A DNA stretch of 10,996 nt, from contig JAGBTR010000299.1 in NCBI GenBank assembly GCA_017631215.1, positions 1 to 10,996 on the forward strand. The letters are read 5' to 3'. Below the pieces are notes generated by a model. It made no database searches. It had not been told where the DNA came from and saw nothing but the letters and a program-made list of their open reading frames with translations. Below are positions 6,299-10,996 of this stretch, one piece after another. The translations under genes were made by a program, and so were the position numbers. The number at the start of each line of letters is the position of its first letter. Position 1 is the stretch's first letter. The stretch is from Clostridia bacterium. Its GTDB lineage: Bacteria; Bacillota; Clostridia; Oscillospirales; CAG-272.

Positions 6299-6622
6299 AT
6301 GTTTTCATTATTTTCTAAAAAGGTTATAAATGAGGAAGCAGCAAGAACATTCTGGGCTTGGTTTGAAGAACAAGAGTCATGGATCATCAATTGTCTTTCT
6401 AATCACGATTCAGCTTTTGTTTGGGCAATTGACGAACGGTTAAAGCCGGTGTTTCCCTATTTTAAGAAAGAACTTGAATTTCAATTGGGATATAATGAAG
6501 GAAAAGGAGAATTCTTTTTCTTCCACTTTGGAAATAAAAATCTTATTAAAGATGCTGACGCCCTCGCACGAATGATGCCTAAAAACATTTCTGAACGTTG
6601 GACATTTATAGCAGAAAAATAA
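6299..6622 (+). CDS. small AT-rich gene of unknown function
   Basis: A soluble 107-residue protein that I cannot assign to a named family. It is rich in aromatic residues (FWAWFEEQESW at 18-28, VFPYFKKELEFQLG at 51-64, EFFFFHFGNK at 71-80) and ends with MMPKNISERWTFIAEK (92-107). It has no signal peptide, transmembrane helix or obvious catalytic motif, and the amphipathic mixture looks like a compact alpha/beta fold. Hand-counted GC is about 34%, against roughly 60-65% in all neighbours, and AAA/GAA/ATT codons dominate. With the adjacent mobile-type repeat, this suggests recent acquisition. It stands alone between two hairpins; the only upstream promoter is at 5994-6022. Small orphan genes of this composition are sometimes immunity proteins, but nothing here proves that. 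Confidence 0.75.
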   Translation: MFSLFSKKVINEEAARTFWAWFEEQESWIINCLSNHDSAFVWAIDERLKPVFPYFKKELEFQLGYNEGKGEFFFFHFGNKNLIKDADALARMMPKNISERWTFIAEK

Positions 6623-6627
6623 CAACT

Positions 6628-6670
6628 AACCCCCGACAGACCTTAAAAATCTGTCGGGGTTACTTATTTG
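6628..6670. terminator. hairpin between convergent transcription units
   Basis: CCCCGACAGA (6631-6640) pairs with TCTGTCGGGG (6650-6659), and the flanking AAC/GTT pairs extend the stem past one bulged C. The loop is 9 nt. On the plus strand it starts six bases after the stop of the small gene and is followed by TTACTTATTTG. On the minus strand the tail is TTAGTTGTTATTTTTC. It may therefore serve the small gene and also the pdp end of the deo operon. Confidence 0.65.
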
Positions 6671-6683
6671 TTTACAGTGGGGC

Positions 6684-6708
6684 AATTATCAAACAACTGA
6701 TGATAATT
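6684..6708. repeat. 8-bp perfect inverted repeat
   Basis: AATTATCA (6684-6691) is mirrored by TGATAATT (6701-6708) around a 9-base centre, in the short gap between the convergent units. No T run follows on either strand, so it is not an obvious terminator. Its function is unknown. Confidence 0.35.
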
Positions 6709-6719
6709 TCTCCGCTAAG

Positions 6720-6742
6720 AGCACCGCCCTTGAGCGGGTGCT
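6720..6742 (-). terminator. GC-rich hairpin just after pdp, weak terminator candidate
   Basis: AGCACCGC (6720-6727) pairs with GCG-g-GTGCT (6734-6742), with one bulged G, four bases beyond the pdp stop. There is no T tract on the minus strand, so it may be an mRNA 3'-end stabiliser rather than a terminator. The hairpin at 6628-6670 is the better termination site. Confidence 0.3.
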
Positions 6743-6746
6743 GTCT

Positions 6747-8048
6747 TCACTCCACCCGTTCAAAGATCAGCGGACGCGCCTGGGGGGCGGTGTCCTCGAT
6801 CTCGGTCGCAGCCAGCAAGGTGCGCTCGGCGGCGTCGAACAAGCTCTCGTCCGAGGCGTAGAGCGTCGCGATGGGCTCGCCTGCGCGGACGTAGTCGCCC
6901 GTCTTGACGGCAAGGACGATGCCCGCGGTCGGGTCGATCGTATCCTCCATCGCCTTACGGCCTGCTCCCAACAGGAGCGCCGCCGTGCCGTAGTCCTCGG
7001 TGTTCACGCGCGTGATATAGCCGCTCCGCGGTGCGACCACGGTGCGCGCAAAGGGTGCGCGTGCCAAGCGCTCGGGGTGCGCGATCACGTCCGCGTCGCC
7101 GCCCTGCGCCTCAACCATACGGGCAAGCACGCGGAGTGCCTCACCGCTCGCGATGCTCTCGCGCACCAGCCGCTCGCACTCGTCCATACTCCCCTTGCCC
7201 GAAAGATACAGCATATTGGTCGCCAGCGCCACGCACAGCGCGGTCAAATCCTCAGGACCCTTCCCTTGAAGCGTCTCGATCGCCTCGACCACCTCGACCG
7301 TGTTGCCGATGGTGCGTCCCAGCGGTCGATCCATATCGGTGATGAGCGCCAGCATTTTCTTGCCCGCCCGCTTGCCGATCTCGACCATCAGACGTGCCAG
7401 CTCGCGGCTCTCATCGACCGACTTCATAAACGCACCGCTGCCCGTTTTCACGTCCAGCACGATGCAATCGTCGTCCGCCGCCAGCTTTTTGCCCATAATG
7501 CTCGAGGCGATCAGCGGCATACTGTCGACCGTCGCAGTCACGTCGCGCAGTGCGTACAGCTTTTTGTCGGCGGGGGCAAGCTCGGCGCTCTGCCCCACGA
7601 TGGCGATGCCGACCTCGCTCACGATGCGCTCGAAGGTCTGCTTGTCGAGCATCGTGCAAAAGCCTGGGATCGCCTCCAGCTTGTCGACCGTTCCGCCCGT
7701 GTGTCCAAGTCCTCTGCCGCTCATTTTGGCGACCTTGACGCCAAGCGACGCCACGATGGGCGCGACAACAAGGCTCGTCTTGTCGCCCACGCCGCCTGTT
7801 GAGTGCTTGTCGACGCGAATGCCGTCGATGCCCGAGCAATCCAGCCGCTCGCCGCTGTCGCGAATGGCGAGGGTCAGCGCCGTCGTCTCGGCGTCGCTCA
7901 TACCGCGAAACCAGACCGCCATACAAAACGCCGATGCCTGATGGTCGGCGACCTCGCCGCGCACATAGCCCTCGACAAAGGCGCGGATCTCGCCGTCCGA
8001 CAGCTCACCGCCGTCGCGCTTTTTCTTGATGATATCGTATGCTCTCAT
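6747..8048 (-). CDS. pdp: pyrimidine-nucleoside phosphorylase
   Basis: Phosphorolyses uridine, deoxyuridine and thymidine to the free base and (deoxy)ribose-1-phosphate in cytoplasmic pyrimidine salvage (EC 2.4.2.2). The 433 residues match the Firmicutes Pdp length. Visible landmarks are Lys81-His82-Ser83 in DKHSTGGVGDKTSL (80-93), the glycine-rich KMSGRGLGHTGG (108-119), and the base-binding set Arg168, Ser183 and Lys187, with the same spacing as in E. coli DeoA. The C-terminal domain includes a lipoyl-like beta stretch (AVKTGDYVRAGEPI, 380-393). The start is the ATG overlapping the cdd stop (ATGA at 8048-8045), with GGAGAG six bases upstream; the longer frame back to 8159 overlaps cdd and lacks family similarity. 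It is the last gene of the deo operon. A strict thymidine phosphorylase (deoA) is the alternative, but gene order and length favour pdp. Confidence 0.95.
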   Translation of the reverse strand: MRAYDIIKKKRDGGELSDGEIRAFVEGYVRGEVADHQASAFCMAVWFRGMSDAETTALTLAIRDSGERLDCSGIDGIRVDKHSTGGVGDKTSLVVAPIVASLGVKVAKMSGRGLGHTGGTVDKLEAIPGFCTMLDKQTFERIVSEVGIAIVGQSAELAPADKKLYALRDVTATVDSMPLIASSIMGKKLAADDDCIVLDVKTGSGAFMKSVDESRELARLMVEIGKRAGKKMLALITDMDRPLGRTIGNTVEVVEAIETLQGKGPEDLTALCVALATNMLYLSGKGSMDECERLVRESIASGEALRVLARMVEAQGGDADVIAHPERLARAPFARTVVAPRSGYITRVNTEDYGTAALLLGAGRKAMEDTIDPTAGIVLAVKTGDYVRAGEPIATLYASDESLFDAAERTLLAATEIEDTAPQARPLIFERVE

Positions 8049-8434
8049 AGCTTGCTCTCCGTAAATGACAAGGGCAGCAGCTCGCCCAGCGTGTGCGTGC
8101 CGTCCTTCAGAATGACCGCAAGGTCGGGGTCGGCAAACTCCGCCAGCACCTGACGGCATATGCCGCAGGGCGTACAGTCGCCGCTCGCCTCGCCCTGCCG
8201 ACCGCCCGCGACCGCGATGGCGACAAAGTCACGCTCGCCCGCCGCGACCGCCGAAAAGAGCGCCGTCCGCTCGGCGCAGTTGGTCGCGCCAAAGGACGCA
8301 TTCTCGATGTTGACGCCCGTATACACCTTACCGCTCGCGCAGAGCAGTGCCGCACCGACGGTATAGTGCGAATAGGGGGCGTAGGCGTTCTCGCGCGTGC
8401 GTTCTGCCAGCGCGAACAGTTCGTGATGTTGCAT
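8045..8434 (-). CDS. cdd: cytidine deaminase
   Basis: Deaminates cytidine and deoxycytidine to uridine and deoxyuridine, feeding the downstream pyrimidine phosphorylase. At 129 residues it is of the short homotetrameric zinc type. Zinc ligands are Cys53 in TNCAERTALF and Cys90/Cys93 in PCGIC; Glu55 is the proton shuttle. AYAPYSHYTVGAAL (17-30) and GVNIENASFG (40-49) are the substrate-binding strands. An additional Cys87 lies just before the zinc motif. The start at 8434 is set by GAGGAGG eight bases upstream; a longer frame to 8593 would run into deoB. The gene lies 34 bases after deoB, and its stop overlaps the pdp start. Confidence 0.95.
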   Translation of the reverse strand: MQHHELFALAERTRENAYAPYSHYTVGAALLCASGKVYTGVNIENASFGATNCAERTALFSAVAAGERDFVAIAVAGGRQGEASGDCTPCGICRQVLAEFADPDLAVILKDGTHTLGELLPLSFTESKL

Positions 8435-8442
8435 CAGCTCGT

Positions 8443-8449
8443 CCTCCTC
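8443..8449 (-). promoter_or_regulatory. ribosome binding site for cdd
   Basis: GAGGAGG on the minus strand, eight bases before the ATG at 8434, is the strongest site in the deo operon. It fixes the cdd start against the longer open frame. Confidence 0.8.
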
Positions 8450-8468
8450 TGTTGGTTTTGAAGCGGTG

Positions 8469-9641
8469 TCAGCGGCGCACGAGCGACCAAAGGCTCTCGC
8501 CCGCCGTCGTGCCGCGGTCGACGCCCAGCGCGTCCAGCACCGTCGCCGAGATATCGGCAAAGCTCGACCGTGTGCCGAGGTCGATGCCGCCACGCACGCC
8601 CGCGCCGAGAATGAGCAACGGCGTACACTCGCGCGAGTGGTCGGTCGAGGGGGTGGAGGGATCGCAGCCGTGGTCGGCGGTGATCATCAGCACGTCGTCC
8701 TCACCGAGCATGGGCAGCAGCTCGCCCAGCTGGGCATCGAAGCGCGAAAGGGCGGCGGCGTAGCCGTCCACGTCGTTGCGGTGACCGTAGGTCATATCGA
8801 AATCAACCAGATTGACAAAGCAAAGTCCCTCAAAATCGCGCGATGTCAGCGCCATCGTCTGCCGCATACCGTCTTCGTTGCTCTGGATGCGGTGACCCTC
8901 GCTGATACCCTGCCCCGCAAAGATATCCTCGATCTTGCCGACCGAGATGACCGTCTTACCGCTCGCCACGATGCGGTCGAGCATGGTCTCGGCAGGTGGC
9001 AGGAGCGAATAGTCATGGCGGCGCGGCGTGCGGGTGAAGGGATGCTTGCCCTCAAACGGACGCGCGATCACGCGACCGACGCCGTGGGGCGGGATGAGCA
9101 GCGCACGCGCCGTCTCGCAGTATTCATAGAGCTGCCCGATGGGGACGATATCCTCGTGCGCCGCGATCTGAAAGACGCTGTCCGCCGAGGTATAAACGAT
9201 GAGCGCGCCCGTGGCAAGATGCTCCTCGCCATAGTCGCGGATGACGGCCGTACCCGAATAGGGCTTGTTGCAAATGACACGGCGACCCGTCGCCCTCTCA
9301 AAGGCGGCGATCACCTCGTCGGGAAAGCCGTCGGGATAGGTCGGGAGCGGCTCGGGCGAAATGACGCCCGCGATCTCCCAATGCCCGATGGTCGTGTCCT
9401 TGCCCATCGAGCGCTCGCGCATCCGCGCATAGCTTGCCTGCGGGATGACCGACGCATCCGCGCCGCCCACGCCCTCGATGTGAAACAGACCCAGCCGCGC
9501 AAGGTTGGGGCAATCAAAGGCGGGCGAGCGACGAATGGCGCGTAGCGTATCGCTCCCCTCGTCCGAGAAGGCGGCCGCGTCGGGGGCGTGACCGATGCCG
9601 ACGCTGTCCAGCACGATCAAAAATACTCGTTTTACGCTCAT
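8469..9641 (-). CDS. deoB: phosphopentomutase
   Basis: Converts (deoxy)ribose-1-phosphate into the 5-phosphate, linking the nucleoside phosphorylases to central metabolism; a cytoplasmic alkaline-phosphatase-superfamily enzyme with two Mn ions. The 390 residues are normal for the family. By spacing with the Bacillus enzyme the metal ligands are Asp12 (VLDSVGIG), Asp282 and His287 (DMTYGH), Asp323-His324 (TADHG) and His335 (DHSRE), and Thr84 in GKDTTIGHWE is the phosphorylated residue. All are present. The ATG lies only four bases after the deoD stop. The only Shine-Dalgarno-like bases, AAGG, overlap that stop two bases from the ATG, so translation is probably coupled to deoD. Confidence 0.96.
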   Translation of the reverse strand: MSVKRVFLIVLDSVGIGHAPDAAAFSDEGSDTLRAIRRSPAFDCPNLARLGLFHIEGVGGADASVIPQASYARMRERSMGKDTTIGHWEIAGVISPEPLPTYPDGFPDEVIAAFERATGRRVICNKPYSGTAVIRDYGEEHLATGALIVYTSADSVFQIAAHEDIVPIGQLYEYCETARALLIPPHGVGRVIARPFEGKHPFTRTPRRHDYSLLPPAETMLDRIVASGKTVISVGKIEDIFAGQGISEGHRIQSNEDGMRQTMALTSRDFEGLCFVNLVDFDMTYGHRNDVDGYAAALSRFDAQLGELLPMLGEDDVLMITADHGCDPSTPSTDHSRECTPLLILGAGVRGGIDLGTRSSFADISATVLDALGVDRGTTAGESLWSLVRR

Positions 9642-9645
9642 AACC

Positions 9646-10353
9646 TTACGCGATGGTGAGCGCGACCTCGATCATATCGGTCAGCGCGGTCTGTCTCTGC
9701 TCGACCGTCATCTTGTCGCCGTTGCCGACGAAGCAATCGCTGACGGTACACATACAAAGGGCCTTCTTGCCCGCGCGAGCGGCGTTGCAGTAAAGGGCCG
9801 CCGACTCCATCTCGACACCCAGCACGCCCATCTTGGCCCAGTCCATATCGCTGTGGGCATCGTCGTAGAACATATCCGCGCTGAACACGTTGCCCACGCG
9901 GTAGATCACGCCCTTTTGCTCGCAGGCATCGGCCGCGCGGCGCAAGAGGTCGAAATCGGCGATGGGGGCAAACGTGCCGGGCAGACGGTACTGCACCGCA
10001 TAGTTGCCGTTGGTGCAGGCGGCCTGCGCCAGAATGAGCGAGCCCAGCGGCAGATCCTCAAAGAAGGAGCCGCACGAGCCGACGCGAATGATTTTCTGTA
10101 CATCAAAGGCGTTGTAAAGCTCATAGGAATAGATGCCGATGGACGGCTGACCCATCCCCGAGGCCATCACCGACACGCGCTTGCCGTGCCAGTAGCCCGT
10201 ATAGCCCTGCACACCGCGCACGTCGTTGACGAGCTTGGCGTTCTCCAGATAGTTTTCCGCAATGAAGCGCGACCGCTTGGGGTCGCCCGGCATCAGTACG
10301 GTCTCGGCAAAATCGCCTCGGTTGGCTGCAATGTGAAGCGTTGGTGCATTCAT
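9646..10353 (-). CDS. deoD: purine-nucleoside phosphorylase, DeoD type
   Basis: Phosphorolyses purine (deoxy)nucleosides such as inosine and guanosine to base and (deoxy)ribose-1-phosphate; members of this family are cytoplasmic homohexamers. The 235 residues follow E. coli DeoD closely: His7 (LHIAANRGDF), MPGDPKRSRF (21-30), Arg46 in NDVRG, RVGSCGS (90-96), VEMES (180-184) with Glu181, Met182 and Glu183, Asp206 in TVSD as proton donor, and Arg220. The C-terminus stops a few residues earlier than in E. coli. The ATG at 10353 is chosen because AAGGAG precedes it by nine bases and family similarity begins there; the open frame to 10527 is antisense-type extension over deoC. It starts 16 bases after deoC. 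Confidence 0.96.
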   Translation of the reverse strand: MNAPTLHIAANRGDFAETVLMPGDPKRSRFIAENYLENAKLVNDVRGVQGYTGYWHGKRVSVMASGMGQPSIGIYSYELYNAFDVQKIIRVGSCGSFFEDLPLGSLILAQAACTNGNYAVQYRLPGTFAPIADFDLLRRAADACEQKGVIYRVGNVFSADMFYDDAHSDMDWAKMGVLGVEMESAALYCNAARAGKKALCMCTVSDCFVGNGDKMTVEQRQTALTDMIEVALTIA

Positions 10354-10362
10354 ATTCGTTCT

Positions 10363-10368
10363 CTCCTT
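10363..10368 (-). promoter_or_regulatory. ribosome binding site for deoD
   Basis: AAGGAG on the minus strand lies nine bases before the ATG at 10353, in the 16-base gap after the deoC stop. It fixes the deoD start. Confidence 0.8.
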
Positions 10369-10369
10369 A

Positions 10370-10996
10370 TCAGTATTTGGCGTCGCCCGCGTTGCCCTCT
10401 TTGACGATGCGAACGATGCGGCTGGTGCCGAGTCGGTCTGCGCCCAGCGCGACCATATCCTCGGCGTCCTTGATGCTCGAAATGCCGCCTGCGGCCTTGA
10501 CCTTGACCTCGGCGCCGACGTTTGCACGCAAGAGCGCCACGTCCTCGCGCGTCGCGCCGCCCGTCGAAAAGCCGGTCGAGGTCTTGATATAGTCGGCGCC
10601 CGCCGCCGTCACGGCGTGGCAAGCGCGGATCTTCTCGTCCTCGGTGAGCAGGCAGGTCTCGATGATGACCTTGAGGATATGATCCCCACACGCCGCCTTG
10701 ACCGCGCGGATCTCGTCCGTCACGTCCGCGTCGCGCCCGTCCTTGAGCGCACCGACGTGGATGACCATATCGATCTCGTCCGCGCCGCTGGCGATGGCGT
10801 CTGCTGCCTCGGCGCACTTGACGGTCGCTGTGCTGTAACCGTTCGGGAAGCCGATGACGGTACAGATGGCGAGTCGGTCGCCCACGTATTCCTTTGCCAT
10901 CTTCACGTAGGCGGGCGGGATGCAGACGGATGCCGTGCCGTAGCGCATACCGTCGTCGCACAGCGCGCGGATGTCCTCCCACGTGGCGGCAACACC
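10370..10996 (-). CDS. deoC: deoxyribose-phosphate aldolase (5' partial)
   Basis: Cleaves 2-deoxyribose-5-phosphate into glyceraldehyde-3-phosphate and acetaldehyde, the last step of deoxynucleoside catabolism; a class I (Schiff-base) TIM-barrel aldolase. The frame is open to the window edge, giving 208 visible residues, so the ATG at 10948 is internal. The missing N-terminus is short and would include the typical DHT motif. In visible numbering the Schiff-base lysine is Lys138 (IKTSTGF), the second active-site lysine is Lys167 (VKAAGG) and the catalytic aspartate is Asp76 (ADEIDMV). CTVIGFP and IETCLLT are also diagnostic. It is the first visible gene of the deo operon; the promoter, any regulator and any further upstream genes lie outside the window. 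Confidence 0.95.
   Translation of the reverse strand, partial: GVAATWEDIRALCDDGMRYGTASVCIPPAYVKMAKEYVGDRLAICTVIGFPNGYSTATVKCAEAADAIASGADEIDMVIHVGALKDGRDADVTDEIRAVKAACGDHILKVIIETCLLTEDEKIRACHAVTAAGADYIKTSTGFSTGGATREDVALLRANVGAEVKVKAAGGISSIKDAEDMVALGADRLGTSRIVRIVKEGNAGDAKY

Noticed and set aside
6738..7802. 354-codon plus-strand frame opposite pdp
   Set aside because: Antisense shadow; pdp motifs are intact on the minus strand.
8466..9545. 359-codon plus-strand frame opposite deoB
   Set aside because: Antisense shadow; all phosphopentomutase metal ligands are on the minus strand.
1..10996. tRNA, rRNA, CRISPR array or transposase gene
   Set aside because: No cloverleaf, rRNA core, regularly spaced repeats or transposase motifs were seen on either strand.

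Overview
The window is GC-rich (roughly 60-65% by eye). Start codons are preceded by strong AGGAG-type ribosome binding sites. The protein families point to an anaerobic, probably gut-associated Clostridia member: a Firmicutes-type deo cluster with pyrimidine-nucleoside phosphorylase, an aldo/keto reductase with two 4Fe-4S motifs, and a palindromic intergenic repeat of a style I recall from Clostridia. The taxonomic call is an inference, because no marker gene is present.

Left part, plus strand (1-5922). A 5'-truncated alpha/beta hydrolase of the FrsA/YqkD type ends at 801 and is followed by a good intrinsic terminator. A separate transcription unit then starts from a clear -10 box (926-931). 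It encodes (i) an 887-residue protein joining an N-terminal formylglycine-generating-enzyme-like (SUMF1/DUF323) domain to a GH42-like TIM-barrel glycoside hydrolase with a glutaminase-like domain, (ii) 15 bases later, a six-hairpin (alpha/alpha)6-barrel glycosidase-like protein, and (iii) 45 bases later, an aldo/keto reductase with two ferredoxin-type 4Fe-4S motifs. I read this as a small cytoplasmic glycan-processing operon with an unknown substrate. It is the most novel part of the window: the FGE-like domain lacks the copper-binding cysteines, and the hydrolase has Gly-Glu where clan GH-A enzymes normally have Asn-Glu.

Middle part (5923-6746). There is a 16-bp hairpin whose loop and 3' arm overlap a promoter with an extended -10 element. 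Next comes a MITE-like palindromic repeat of about 140 bp, a run of further small hairpins, and then a small AT-rich gene (about 34% GC, 107 aa) of unknown function. The base composition suggests that this gene was acquired. A hairpin that may terminate transcription from both sides separates it from the convergent operon.

Right part, minus strand (6747-10996). This is a compact nucleoside-salvage operon transcribed leftwards: deoC (5' end outside the window), deoD, deoB, cdd and pdp. Genes are spaced by 16, 4 and 34 bases and by an ATGA overlap. Together the enzymes deaminate cytidine and deoxycytidine, phosphorolyse purine and pyrimidine nucleosides, isomerise (deoxy)ribose-1-phosphate to the 5-phosphate and split deoxyribose-5-phosphate into glyceraldehyde-3-phosphate and acetaldehyde. 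This part is conventional.
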